The notes under the pieces were generated by a model. The model did not search any database. It saw only the letters and a list, made by a program, of their open reading frames with translations, and was not told the DNA's origin. A DNA stretch of 27,500 bases, taken from Hyphomicrobiales bacterium (lineage in GTDB: Bacteria > Pseudomonadota > Alphaproteobacteria > Rhizobiales > JAJFHC01). Both the position numbers and the translations under genes were made by a program. Shown piece after piece: positions 8,166-16,934 of the stretch. The stretch covers positions 1-27,500 of the forward strand of contig JAJFHC010000130.1 of NCBI GenBank assembly GCA_021775835.1, in the 5' to 3' direction. Each line of letters starts with the position of its first letter. The first letter of the stretch is position 1.

Positions 8166-8697
8166 GGGCAGGCGACTGGCAACGCCGGACTCCCCCCGCG
8201 TTCGACCGACAAGCGATCGGACCCGGGAGGCGTTGTTCAACATTCTCAGTCACGGCATAGACGGCTTCGAGATAAGTGGCGCACGCGTGCTGGACCTGTT
8301 CGCCGGTACAGGCGCTCTGGGTCTTGAAGCGTTGTCTCGGGGTGCCGAGTTCTGTGTATTTATCGACGATCATGTGGAGTCACGGGCCCTCGTGCGGCGC
8401 AATCTTGAAACGCTGAACTGCATGGGATCGGCGAAGCTTTTTCGCCGGGACGCGACGAATCTTGGAGACAACGGCCAGCACGGGACTTTTGACCTGGTTT
8501 TTGCCGATCCTCCCTATGGCAAGGGCCTGGGAGAGCAGGCGATCGCTTCAGCACGCGCCGGAGGGTGGCTCGACGAGGATGCGGTGGTGGTGCTTGAGGA
8601 AATGGCGGACGCAGACATCGAGATTCCGGAGGGTTTCGAGATACTGGACGACAGGAAGTATGGCGATACCCGGATCCTGATCATGCGGCGGCAGTGA
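8140..8697 (+). CDS. rsmD: 16S rRNA (guanine(966)-N(2))-methyltransferase
   Basis: Methylates G966 of 16S rRNA using S-adenosylmethionine. The 185-residue Rossmann-fold protein begins MRIVGGTHRGRRLATPD, the standard RsmD start, followed by RPTSDRTREALFNIL. The SAM-binding motif is DLFAGTGALGLEALSRGA (about 51-68) and the catalytic DPPY motif lies in VFADPPYG. The start is GTG at 8140, inside the end of rluB, which fits the family alignment exactly. The stop lies 6 bases from the stop of convergent mutL, leaving almost no room for a separate terminator. Confidence 0.95.
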   Translation: MRIVGGTHRGRRLATPDSPRVRPTSDRTREALFNILSHGIDGFEISGARVLDLFAGTGALGLEALSRGAEFCVFIDDHVESRALVRRNLETLNCMGSAKLFRRDATNLGDNGQHGTFDLVFADPPYGKGLGEQAIASARAGGWLDEDAVVVLEEMADADIEIPEGFEILDDRKYGDTRILIMRRQ

Positions 8698-8703
8698 CAG
8701 CTG

Positions 8704-10530
8704 TTATCGCCGCCCGAACAACCGCTCGATATCGCTGAGCTTGAGTTCCACATATGTCGGGCGACCGTGATTGCACTGTCCTGAATGGGGCGTGGCTTCC
8801 ATCTCCCGCAGGAGCGCATTCATTTCTTCCGGCCCCAGGCGGCGGCCTGAACGGACGCTGCCATAACACGCCATGGTGGCCAGTACATGGTCCACCTTTT
8901 CCTTGAGCGCCATGGCTTCATCGAACTCTGCCAGATCGTCCGCCAGGTCACGTACCAGGCTCTGGACATTACCATCGCCCAGAAGGGCTGGAACTTCACG
9001 AACGACGACGGCGCCGGAACCGAAACGTTCGACCACAAGACCGAAGACTGCAAGCTCTGCGGTTCGGGCGCCGATGCGTTCGGCGTCGACATCGTCCAGT
9101 TCGACGACTTCGGGGATCAGCAGCATCTGGGTTGAAACACCCGATGCCGCCATCTGGGCTTTCATGCGCTCGTAGACGAGCCGTTCGTGGGCCGCATGCT
9201 GGTCGACGATGACCATGCCGCTTGCGGTCTGCGCAACGATGTAGTTCTCATGAAGCTGAGCCCGGGCAGCGCCCAGAGGACGCTCAAGTTCGTCGTCGCT
9301 AACCGGCGCCTGGGTGGCCCGGGCATCAGCGCTCGGTCCAGCCATACCGGGCAACGGCGCGTGATAAGACGCCGCGGGCTCCGCGAACCCATCACCGGAT
9401 GATGGGCCTCCAGTCCGCTGCATGGTTTGATATTGATAGGTATGGGATGGGCCCGGAGCATAGGGTGATCCGGGTGGGCTGTCGCTTCGAAACGCGTGGA
9501 TCGTGTCCGTGGCCACTGTCGTCGATGACAGGTGGCCGGCATCCGCCAGGGCATGCTTGAGGGCGCTGACAATCAGGCCACGCACAAGACCTGCATCGCG
9601 GAATCGAACCTCGGCCTTGGCCGGATGGACGTTGACGTCGACATGGCGGGCGTCGAGGTCCACGAACAGGGCCAGCACGGCGTGACGGTTGCGGGCAAGA
9701 TGATCGGCATAGGCTCCCCTGACCGCACCGACCAGCAGCTTGTCGCGCACCGGTCGGCCGTTGACGAACAGAAACTGCATCTGGGCGTTTGCACGATTGA
9801 GCGTCGGCACACCGGCAAAACCGGTGACCGTTACGCCCTCCCGCGTTGCATTGATACGCAACGCATTGTCGGCAAAGGACCGGCCCATGACATCGGAGAT
9901 CCGGTCGAGCCACCCTTGAGTGCCATCACCGCGTACTGGAAAATCATGACCGCGGCCTTCACCCGTCACCAGCGAAAATGCAACGGTGGGATTGGCCATG
10001 GCGATGCGGCGTACGACATCGACAATCGCCATGTTTTCGGAGCGTTCTGATTTCAGAAACTTCAGACGCGCCGGCGTCGCATAAAACAGATCCCGGACTT
10101 CTATTTGCGTGCCAGTCCGTCCGGAGGCAGGCCGGGCCTCTCTTCTGGCGCCGCCCTCCACCCGGATTTCGAAACCTGTGTCAGATCCGGGCGGTCGCGA
10201 TACAATGATCAATCTGGCGACGGACCCGATCGAGGGCAGAGCTTCGCCGCGGAAACCGAGGGTGGAAATCGACGCCAGATCGTCATCTGAAAGCTTGGAC
10301 GTGGCGTGCCGCTCAATCGCCAAAGACAGGTCGTCGCGGCTCATGCCGTGGCCGTCGTCGACGACCCGGATCAGATCCCGTCCACCGCCTGAGACAACGA
10401 TTTCGATTCGTTCGGCGGCGGCATCGATCGCGTTTTCAACCAGTTCCTTGACGACACTGGCGGGACGCTCAATGACTTCGCCGGCGGCGATGCGATTGAT
10501 CGTCCCTTCCGATAGTCGTCTTATGGTCAT
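8704..10530 (-). CDS. mutL: DNA mismatch repair endonuclease MutL
   Basis: Links MutS mismatch recognition to downstream repair. The 608-residue protein has an N-terminal GHKL ATPase with ENAIDA (catalytic Glu32), DDGHGM and [10 protein letters not shown], then a transducer domain with FVNGRPVRD and [11 protein letters not shown] low-complexity linker (about 350-420) is followed by the C-terminal dimerisation domain. That domain carries the full endonuclease motif [12 protein letters not shown] (Asp443, Glu449, Glu454), the [10 protein letters not shown] region and a variant CNHGRP motif with Cys586. It is therefore predicted to nick DNA, as in species without MutH-Dam. ATG 10530 is preceded by AGGAG; a longer in-frame opening from 10560 lacks support. 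It lies 38 bases after pgi on the same strand. Confidence 0.97.
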   Translation of the reverse strand: MTIRRLSEGTINRIAAGEVIERPASVVKELVENAIDAAAERIEIVVSGGGRDLIRVVDDGHGMSRDDLSLAIERHATSKLSDDDLASISTLGFRGEALPSIGSVARLIIVSRPPGSDTGFEIRVEGGARREARPASGRTGTQIEVRDLFYATPARLKFLKSERSENMAIVDVVRRIAMANPTVAFSLVTGEGRGHDFPVRGDGTQGWLDRISDVMGRSFADNALRINATREGVTVTGFAGVPTLNRANAQMQFLFVNGRPVRDKLLVGAVRGAYADHLARNRHAVLALFVDLDARHVDVNVHPAKAEVRFRDAGLVRGLIVSALKHALADAGHLSSTTVATDTIHAFRSDSPPGSPYAPGPSHTYQYQTMQRTGGPSSGDGFAEPAASYHAPLPGMAGPSADARATQAPVSDDELERPLGAARAQLHENYIVAQTASGMVIVDQHAAHERLVYERMKAQMAASGVSTQMLLIPEVVELDDVDAERIGARTAELAVFGLVVERFGSGAVVVREVPALLGDGNVQSLVRDLADDLAEFDEAMALKEKVDHVLATMACYGSVRSGRRLGPEEMNALLREMEATPHSGQCNHGRPTYVELKLSDIERLFGRR

Positions 10531-10568
10531 GTGCGGACGCTCCTGATGTCCTTGCGCCAACGTGCGCC

Positions 10569-11897
10569 CTACATCTGTGCCAGGTATTCACGGGCCAGGC
10601 GTTTGCCGTCTTCGACCGCCGGTTGGTCGAAAGGGTCGACACCCATCAATCGCCCTGCAACTACAGTTTCGATCATGAAATGCATCAGCAGGGCACCCAT
10701 GGCATGTTCGTTCAGTTCCGGTAACGAGATGACACGAACAGGTCGTCCCCTGCCCGCCAGCGTCTCGGCGGTGGCGCGCTGCTGGCAATCCACCAAATCG
10801 CCGATGGACTTGCCGGCCAGATAACCAAGGCCGGAGTCGTTGCGGTAGCCTTCCTGAATTCTGGGACCTGTTCCGGCCACATCCAGGGTGATCAACGTAA
10901 ACAGCTTGTCGTCCGGACCATCGAGGAAAAGCTGCAACTGGCTGTGCTGATCGACCGGACCGGCGGAGGCGATCGGCGTCGAACCGTGTCCGCCTTTACC
11001 AAGGCTTTCCGCCCATAATTGCACGAACCAGTTCGAGAAACGACGCAATCGGTCCGCGTAGGGCATCATGACCACGGACGAGATACGATCTGACTTGCAG
11101 AAAGCATGATGAAGGGCCGCACCAACGAAAGGGGCGCTGTCACGGGGGTGTCCAGCGCCCAGCATTGCGTTCAACACGTCCGACGCACCCTGCCTCACAG
11201 CACTGGCGTCCAGCCCCATGAACATGGCGGGCAGCAGCCCGACGTTCGACAGGACAGAATAACGCCCGCCCAGACCCGGTTCGTGATCGATGACAGGCAC
11301 ATGATGACGTGTACACAGTTCCCTCAACGGGTTTGAGCCACCGTCAGCAGGTTCGGTGACTGCAAGGATGTGGTGTTCCGCGTTCCATTCGAGCCCCGAG
11401 GCTTTCAGCGCATCCAGCACGGACAGCATCTGGATCAGGGTTTCCGGCGTGCCGCCGGACTTGGAGATCACCAGAAAACGTGTTGTTTTCAGATCAAGGG
11501 AGGCCAGAAGTCCCGTCATTGAGTGGGGGTCGAGATTGTCCATGAAGTGGATAACCGGGTCCGATTGTCCATCGCTTGCGGGGTGGCCGAGGCCGCTTGT
11601 GTCCCAGACCTTGAGGCCACCGAGGGCCTGTGCTCCCAGGCTCGACCCGCCTGTACCGATGATCACCATGTCGGTTGCACCACGCAACAGATCCCCGCCC
11701 AGCTGCCGGCATTGCCGCAGATCGTCCGATTTCCCCGGCATTGCCAGAAACGGCATGGACCCGTCCCGGGCACCGGCGTGCAGGTCATCCAGTATGGCGA
11801 CGCTATCGTTCAGAACGGCATCCAGGTCCTGCCGGTCGAGGCCGCCTGTTCCAATGCCCGGATGCAGGCAGAGGTCAATGTTGTGAGAATAGGGCAT
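10569..11897 (-). CDS. pgi: Glucose-6-phosphate isomerase (short form)
   Basis: Interconverts glucose 6-phosphate and fructose 6-phosphate. Visible SIS-fold elements are [28 protein letters not shown] (sugar-phosphate binding), [15 protein letters not shown] (family signature), the catalytic Glu in [10 protein letters not shown], His in VDQHSQ, and the C-terminal [14 protein letters not shown] with the catalytic Lys. At 442 residues it is about 100 shorter than E. coli Pgi and matches the short bacterial form; nothing essential is missing. ATG 11895-11897 has no obvious Shine-Dalgarno. mutL lies 38 bases downstream, so the two may share a transcript. An intergenic region of 116 bases separates it from the racemase-like gene. 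Confidence 0.96.
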   Translation of the reverse strand: MPYSHNIDLCLHPGIGTGGLDRQDLDAVLNDSVAILDDLHAGARDGSMPFLAMPGKSDDLRQCRQLGGDLLRGATDMVIIGTGGSSLGAQALGGLKVWDTSGLGHPASDGQSDPVIHFMDNLDPHSMTGLLASLDLKTTRFLVISKSGGTPETLIQMLSVLDALKASGLEWNAEHHILAVTEPADGGSNPLRELCTRHHVPVIDHEPGLGGRYSVLSNVGLLPAMFMGLDASAVRQGASDVLNAMLGAGHPRDSAPFVGAALHHAFCKSDRISSVVMMPYADRLRRFSNWFVQLWAESLGKGGHGSTPIASAGPVDQHSQLQLFLDGPDDKLFTLITLDVAGTGPRIQEGYRNDSGLGYLAGKSIGDLVDCQQRATAETLAGRGRPVRVISLPELNEHAMGALLMHFMIETVVAGRLMGVDPFDQPAVEDGKRLAREYLAQM

Positions 11898-12013
11898 ACA
11901 GGACTCAGAATCGTTTGGGATCCCGAAGATACCAAATCAATACGCTTTCCGCTTGCAATTAATCCGCTGCGCCAGTGATGGGCTGTTGACGGCCGGCACA
12001 TGGGGATTGGCCG

Positions 12014-12793
12014 TTACGGCTGAACGTTGAGCGAACGATCGGGCTGTATCAGCAAACCGCCGAAGCCATCCACCGGTTCGTCAATGCCGGCCAGAGCGAG
12101 GACGTCCCAGGCCATCGCCTGGTTGCTGGTGATGACCGGTTTGCCACAACGCGCCTCCAGGTCGGTGATTATGTCAATCGAGCGCAGCGCACCGCAGGAG
12201 ATGAAAATGGCATCTGCGTCGGGCCGGTCAATACTGGCCGCAAACTCGAGTATGAATTCAGGCGCCACGCGCACCATATCGCTGTCTTTTTCGAGGTTCA
12301 GTCCTTCGATGTCCAAAACCTCAAATCCCGCTTTTTCCAGATAATCCCGTTCGGCGGTATTGACCTCGTCAAGATAGGGCGTGGCAACCACGATTTTCCT
12401 GGCATCGACGGCCCGTAGCGCCCTGATAACCGCAGCGATGAGCGAGCTTGCCCGGGCGCCTGGTGCACCGGCCTTGAGGAGTTCCTCTACCCTTTCCGCG
12501 CCGATCACGAGACTGCCCGAGGTGCAGGCGTAGGACACCACATCCAGGGAGCCGTCCGGCAACAGGGTCTGGGCGGCAGTCGTCAGTTCAGGCGCAATCG
12601 CTGCCAGGTTCTCGTTGGTGATGCTATCGGGGTTGTGGACTCTCGCAAAATGAAGGCCAACACCGTCGGGACAGATCCGGACCATGTCGTCAGTGATTGT
12701 CTGTTCCGTCGCCAGCAGGACAAAACCGAGCTTGCCTTTCGGGTGACGCCCCTCGTCGAACCGGACAATATGTTGCCTCGATTGAACCTGCAT
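12014..12793 (-). CDS. Asp/Glu racemase superfamily protein (maleate isomerase / arylmalonate decarboxylase-like)
   Basis: A 259-residue two-lobed protein of the cofactor-independent Asp/Glu/hydantoin racemase superfamily. Both catalytic cysteine positions are present: Cys90 in ACTSGS and Cys200 in SCGALRS. Two cysteines fit racemases and maleate cis-trans isomerase, whereas arylmalonate decarboxylase keeps only the second. The start, with KGKLGFVLLATEQTITDDM, and the end, TSNQAMAWDVLALAG, are typical of the maleate isomerase/EutA-like branch. The substrate cannot be read from the sequence, and neighbours give no clue because the gene sits between pgi and peptidase genes. ATG 12793 is 30 bases downstream of the M16 stop on the same strand, so it may be the last gene of that transcript. 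Confidence 0.85.
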   Translation of the reverse strand: MQVQSRQHIVRFDEGRHPKGKLGFVLLATEQTITDDMVRICPDGVGLHFARVHNPDSITNENLAAIAPELTTAAQTLLPDGSLDVVSYACTSGSLVIGAERVEELLKAGAPGARASSLIAAVIRALRAVDARKIVVATPYLDEVNTAERDYLEKAGFEVLDIEGLNLEKDSDMVRVAPEFILEFAASIDRPDADAIFISCGALRSIDIITDLEARCGKPVITSNQAMAWDVLALAGIDEPVDGFGGLLIQPDRSLNVQP

Positions 12794-12823
12794 GCCCGGC
12801 CCTCGTTCTCGACCCGACCGGCT

Positions 12824-14164
12824 TCAGACGCCTTCGGGACGGCCGACGATGGTCACGATCAGATTTCCTGGTTTGAGCAATCGGTCTGCAACACGTTTGA
12901 TATCCTCAATCGTGACAGCTTCGATTAAACCGTTTCGCTTGACCGGATAGTCGATTCCGAGGCCCTCCAACTGGATTCCGAGGAGCTGGCCGGCGATTTT
13001 CGAACTGGAGTCAAATCTCAAGGCATACGAACCCGTGAGGTAGGTCTTTGCATTCTTCAGTTCTTCTTCCGTTGGACCGCCGGTTGCCATGCGTTGCAGC
13101 TCGGAACGGATAATGGTCAGGCTTTCCGCGACCCGATCGTTCTTGGTCGCCGCGCCGCCCATGAACAGGCCGACCCGGTCAAGCGGCGAAAGATATGAGT
13201 ACACCGAATAGCTCAGTCCCCGTTTTTCGCGGACCTCTGTTGTCAAACGGGAACCAAAACCGCCGCCGCCCAGAATATGATTGAGGAGATAGGCCGGGAT
13301 GAAATCCTTGTCGTCGCGCTTCAGGCCGGAATGCCCGAACTGGATAACACTTTGAGGAATGTTCATGTCGATCGTCTTCTGGATGGGACCAGATGCAATC
13401 GATGCGTCGGCGATAGGCGTGGTATTGAGCTCCTTGCCCAGAGAGCCGAAGGTCTTGTCCAACAGGCCGGAGAGGGTTTTTGCGTCGATGTCACCAACGA
13501 CCGAAACCTTCAATCCCTCCAGAGTAAACAGTTTGGCGGTGACCGCCTTCAGGTCGTCCCTGGTGATGGAAGCAAGCGAATTGGCGGTACCATCCGACGG
13601 GTTACCGTACGGATGTGTCCCGAACGCCAATTTCATCCAGGCTCGTGAAGCAACTGAATTGGGATCCTGAGACTTGCGGTTCAGGTTGACCAGCAACTGG
13701 CGTCGGATCCGATCGATTGGTTCCTGATCGAATCTCGGCTCGGTCAGGGCAAGGCGGAATAGGTCGAACGCTTCGTCCCTGTTCTTCGCCAAAGTCTGAA
13801 AAGCACCTGTGAAATTATCACGACCAGCATCGAAACTCATCTTGACGTTAAGGTCCTGAAGGCGCCGCTGGAAAGCATGTGAATCAAGATCGCCCCCGCC
13901 TTCATCAAGGAGTCCGGTCAGCATATTGACCAGCCCCAGACGGTCGGCAGGATCCTGAGCGGTACCACCGACAAATCCGAACCTGAGGGAGATGATGGGG
14001 ATGGAGTGATCTTCCACCAGCCAGGCCTCGATTCCGCCCGGCGAGCGCACTTCCTGGATGTTCATGGCGCGGGCTTGCCATGCTGTGCCAACAACCAGGA
14101 CCACGAAACCTGCAAAGACCAGTCGAGCCACACTGTATGCGGCAACGTAAAGTGAACGTGTCAT
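12824..14164 (-). CDS. M16 family peptidase-like protein, non-catalytic partner, exported
   Basis: A 446-residue pitrilysin-fold protein lacking the zinc motif: where HxxEH should lie the sequence reads GLVNMLTGLLDEGG. It retains the C-terminal domain arginine-tyrosine region EVREKRGLSYSVYS and the glycine-rich GGGGFGSRL, which help bind substrate in the M16B family. The N terminus has a basic start, a hydrophobic stretch (about 14-28) and AWQARA, a plausible signal peptidase I site, so it is likely periplasmic. It starts 11 bases after the stop of the catalytic M16 gene, with GAGGT before ATG 14164. In M16B enzymes an active and an inactive subunit commonly pair, and this gene order fits such a heterodimer. 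Confidence 0.93.
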   Translation of the reverse strand: MTRSLYVAAYSVARLVFAGFVVLVVGTAWQARAMNIQEVRSPGGIEAWLVEDHSIPIISLRFGFVGGTAQDPADRLGLVNMLTGLLDEGGGDLDSHAFQRRLQDLNVKMSFDAGRDNFTGAFQTLAKNRDEAFDLFRLALTEPRFDQEPIDRIRRQLLVNLNRKSQDPNSVASRAWMKLAFGTHPYGNPSDGTANSLASITRDDLKAVTAKLFTLEGLKVSVVGDIDAKTLSGLLDKTFGSLGKELNTTPIADASIASGPIQKTIDMNIPQSVIQFGHSGLKRDDKDFIPAYLLNHILGGGGFGSRLTTEVREKRGLSYSVYSYLSPLDRVGLFMGGAATKNDRVAESLTIIRSELQRMATGGPTEEELKNAKTYLTGSYALRFDSSSKIAGQLLGIQLEGLGIDYPVKRNGLIEAVTIEDIKRVADRLLKPGNLIVTIVGRPEGV

Positions 14165-14175
14165 GATGGGTTACC

Positions 14176-15591
14176 TCAGGATTTCTGACCAGGCGATGCA
14201 GGCTGTTTTTCTCGTTTGAGCAGGATACCCGTAACGGACTGCTCAAGTGCAAAATACTTGCGGGCGACTTCGAGTACTTTTTCCGTCGTGACGCCCTCAA
14301 TCCGTTTTGGCCATTCCTGGACATCCTGGACGGTTTGTCCGGTTGTCAGGGCAACACCGTAAATCCGCGCAAGCCGGGACTGGCTGTCCTGGGCATAGAT
14401 CGCTTCGGCGATGAGGCTGTTCTTGGCACGCTTGAGCTCCGCGTCGGTGACGCCGCCTTTCAGCAGCCTGGCAATAACGGCGTCCATTTCGCTTTCGAGG
14501 TCCACAATCTTGCGGCCCTGCGATGCCACGGCATAGACACTGATGCTGCCACTATCGAGGGCATCACCAGAAAAGTAGGAACCGACCGCCGCTGCCGATT
14601 TCTGTTTCACGACCAACGCCTCGTACAACCTGCTGGTGGTGCCGCCGCCGAGAATTTCAGCCATGACATCAAGCGCTTCGGCCTCGCCCGGTTCGTCTGT
14701 CGCATAACTGGGTGCCAAATAGATCCGCTGCAGAATCGGCGACGTCACACGGGGGTCTTTCAGTGTCACCCGCAACGCCGCTTGATGGCGTGGTTCCTGT
14801 GGACGGATGCGTTCGGGGAAATTCGGTTGAGCCGGAATGGCGCCATAGTGCTGCTTGGCCAGCGGCAACAACTCCTCCATCGTCACATCACCGGCAACGA
14901 CCAGGATTGCGTTGTTTGGTGCATAGTAGCGACGATAGAACTCAAACGCATCCTTGCGGTTCAAGGCGCGAATTTCGTTTGGCCATCCAATCACCGGTTT
15001 GCCGTAGGGATGCGACAAATAGAAGGCCGCGTTCATCTGCTCGTTGAGCCTTGCTGAGGGATTGTTGTCGGTGCGCGACCGGCGTTCTTCAAGAACGACA
15101 TCTCTTTCAGGGAGGACTTCCTTGTCCGTGAGGACGAGGTTGGCCATGCGATCGGCTTCAAGCTTCATGACTAAAGGCAGGCGGTCCTTGGCAACCCGCT
15201 GGAAATATGCCGTGTAGTCGAGCGATGTGAATGCATTGTCGTTACCGCCGTTGCGCGAAATGATCTTCGAATACTCACCCGGCTTAACATCCTTTGTGCC
15301 CTTGAACATCAGGTGTTCGAGGAAATGCGCTATGCCCGATTTCCGAGGCGTTTCATCGGCCGCGCCCACGCGATACCAGACCATGTGGGTTACAACCGGT
15401 GCCCTGTGATCCGGTATCACGACCACCTGCATGCCGTTGTCGAGTGTTGTCGTGCTTACTTTCGGTCCGAATGCCAGGCTAGGCGACGCCATCCACACCG
15501 CCATAGCCGCAGCGATCGCCGCTGCCGCCGTCCGTCGACCCATAAATCTCGCAACGAGACCCGCCACTTCAGGCATGCTCACTGTTTTCAT
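14176..15591 (-). CDS. M16 family zinc metallopeptidase, catalytic subunit, exported
   Basis: A 471-residue pitrilysin-family protease. The inverted zinc motif HFLEH (89-93) is intact, with the downstream acidic helix around VLPERDVVLEERRSRTDNN supplying the third ligand. DNGMQVVVIPDHRAPVV starts the mature domain. The N terminus has a basic region followed by an alanine-rich hydrophobic stretch (about 21-36) and SLAF, so export to the periplasm is likely. ATG 15591 is preceded by AGGAG; the longer in-frame opening from 15663 has no support. It is the first gene of a pair with the non-catalytic partner 11 bases downstream. The substrate is unknown; the family degrades peptides or processes exported proteins. 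Confidence 0.95.
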   Translation of the reverse strand: MKTVSMPEVAGLVARFMGRRTAAAAIAAAMAVWMASPSLAFGPKVSTTTLDNGMQVVVIPDHRAPVVTHMVWYRVGAADETPRKSGIAHFLEHLMFKGTKDVKPGEYSKIISRNGGNDNAFTSLDYTAYFQRVAKDRLPLVMKLEADRMANLVLTDKEVLPERDVVLEERRSRTDNNPSARLNEQMNAAFYLSHPYGKPVIGWPNEIRALNRKDAFEFYRRYYAPNNAILVVAGDVTMEELLPLAKQHYGAIPAQPNFPERIRPQEPRHQAALRVTLKDPRVTSPILQRIYLAPSYATDEPGEAEALDVMAEILGGGTTSRLYEALVVKQKSAAAVGSYFSGDALDSGSISVYAVASQGRKIVDLESEMDAVIARLLKGGVTDAELKRAKNSLIAEAIYAQDSQSRLARIYGVALTTGQTVQDVQEWPKRIEGVTTEKVLEVARKYFALEQSVTGILLKREKQPASPGQKS

Positions 15592-15778
15592 GCGGAAATC
15601 GCTCCTGATTGCTATGAACTTTGCATCAACGAAGGCGCAAGAGATCTCCCCACACCCAACCAAAGATGTCTCACAATATAGGATGATAATACACCGGGGA
15701 AACCGGAAGCGGTCTTAAAGTTTGGTAACCTTGCAGTGAGCGGTTTCCTGCAGAGGCCGCGCGCAATACAGTCGGGAC

Positions 15779-16261
15779 TTACCAGTTGAAGAGGTTCTGC
15801 CAGGTACCGTAGCTCGGATTTTCCGCACGCTTCTTTTCAAGACGCTTCTTCCGGAGTTCATCCCTGATCTGCTTGTCAGATTTCGGCGTACCGTCCGGAT
15901 TGGTCTTGCTGATACCGGCGATTGTGTTCGGGTCGGGTTTCGCCGCCGGTGCCGTGCTGGCTGGCGTCTGCGCTACACTGGGAGTAATCGTCTGGGCATT
16001 GCTGGCGACAGGTTGAGACGGCACTGTCGTTGGAGCCGACGCCGCCGGCAAGGGCGGGTTCGGGATGTTGTCGTTGTTTACCGTGCCCGGTGCCTGTGGA
16101 GGATTGAGGGCATAGTCCGGCGGTACAGCGAGCGGGCGGCTCGTGGGCACAACTGATTCGTCAGGCGAATTTTTTGCCAAACCCAGTGTTTCACTCACAC
16201 CGCCGCAGCCGGTCGAAAGCAACGCCGCTGATAGAACAATTCCAAGAGATAATATTCTCAC
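15779..16261 (-). CDS. DUF3035 family lipoprotein
   Basis: A small exported lipoprotein of about 160 residues. From the GTG at 16261 the N terminus reads MVRILSLG followed by a hydrophobic stretch and the lipobox STGC, making Cys19 the lipidated residue after signal peptidase II cleavage. The mature start carries the DUF3035 pattern NSPDESVVPTSRPLAVPPDY then LNPP. The middle (about 65-115) is rich in Pro, Ala and Thr and probably unstructured; the C-terminal part is highly charged (KKRLEKKRAE) and ends NLFNW. GTG 16261 has AGGGG six bases upstream; a TTG opening at 16333 would bury the signal peptide. It lies downstream of lspA, whose product would process it. The function of the family is unknown. 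Confidence 0.85.
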   Translation of the reverse strand: MRILSLGIVLSAALLSTGCGGVSETLGLAKNSPDESVVPTSRPLAVPPDYALNPPQAPGTVNNDNIPNPPLPAASAPTTVPSQPVASNAQTITPSVAQTPASTAPAAKPDPNTIAGISKTNPDGTPKSDKQIRDELRKKRLEKKRAENPSYGTWQNLFNW

Positions 16262-16415
16262 AACAGTACCCCTGGTCTCCTTAGAACTGACAATTTTCGC
16301 GGCGGCATCAATCGTGTAGTCCGACGCATTCAATATATTCTTGTGTCTTCACCAACAAATGACGGTTTTGTGGCTTCAATACGGCAATTTCTCAAGCCGT
16401 CTCGCGCCAGGTTTT

Positions 16416-16934
16416 TCAACCGGTTTCCGTCTTGGTCTCTCCAAACACTGAATCATACAACAGTAACGCCACTCCGGCAACAATCGCAACGTCAGCAAGG
16501 TTAAAGACGTACCAGTAGTACCCCATGGCATGAAAGCTGAAAAAGTCAGCGACCGCACCATGCACGATCCTGTCGATCACATTTGCAAGCGCTCCGCCAA
16601 TAACAAGCCCCAGCGCTGTCGCCACCAGCAACTTGACAGTACGGAACAGCCACACCCCCAAAATGCCGATGATCAAGAGTGTCGCAGCAAGCAAGCCAGC
16701 CCAGCCAGCGGTCGTTTCCTGTGCAAAAAGGCCATAACTGATGCCCTTGTTCCAGACCAGCACGAGATCCAGGAACGATGTCACCTTGGTCAGCCCCTTA
16801 GTGGCAATTCCATAGACGTTCAGCATCCACCACTTGTGTCCCTGGTCGATCACCAGAGCGACAATGGCGATGACAACCCCGATTTTCCAAGGTCTGGATC
16901 GGGGCGTTGTCACCTGGGTGTCAGGTTCATTCAT
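16416..16934 (-). CDS. lspA: Lipoprotein signal peptidase (signal peptidase II)
   Basis: Inner-membrane aspartyl protease that removes signal peptides from prolipoproteins. The 172-residue protein has four hydrophobic segments (about 17-36, 77-97, 101-118 and 139-163). The family signature is intact: DQ..K near 30-34, NKGISYGLF (62-70), GGALANVIDR (113-122), and the catalytic aspartates Asp130 in VADF and Asp148 in FNLADVAI. Its ATG overlaps the ileS stop by one base (TGATG), so translation is coupled, as in many proteobacteria. The DUF3035 lipoprotein follows after 154 bases. Confidence 0.97.
   Translation of the reverse strand: MNEPDTQVTTPRSRPWKIGVVIAIVALVIDQGHKWWMLNVYGIATKGLTKVTSFLDLVLVWNKGISYGLFAQETTAGWAGLLAATLLIIGILGVWLFRTVKLLVATALGLVIGGALANVIDRIVHGAVADFFSFHAMGYYWYVFNLADVAIVAGVALLLYDSVFGETKTETG

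Noticed and set aside
14335..15057. A 240-codon open frame on the plus strand inside the catalytic M16 gene
   Set aside because: It is wholly antisense to a clearly recognised peptidase gene, has no known motif, and its composition follows from the codon bias of the real gene.
15675..15680. TATATT on the minus strand as a -10 for the M16 pair
   Set aside because: No acceptable -35 at 16-18 bases; AT-rich DNA alone is insufficient. The 187-base gap contains nothing else I can support.
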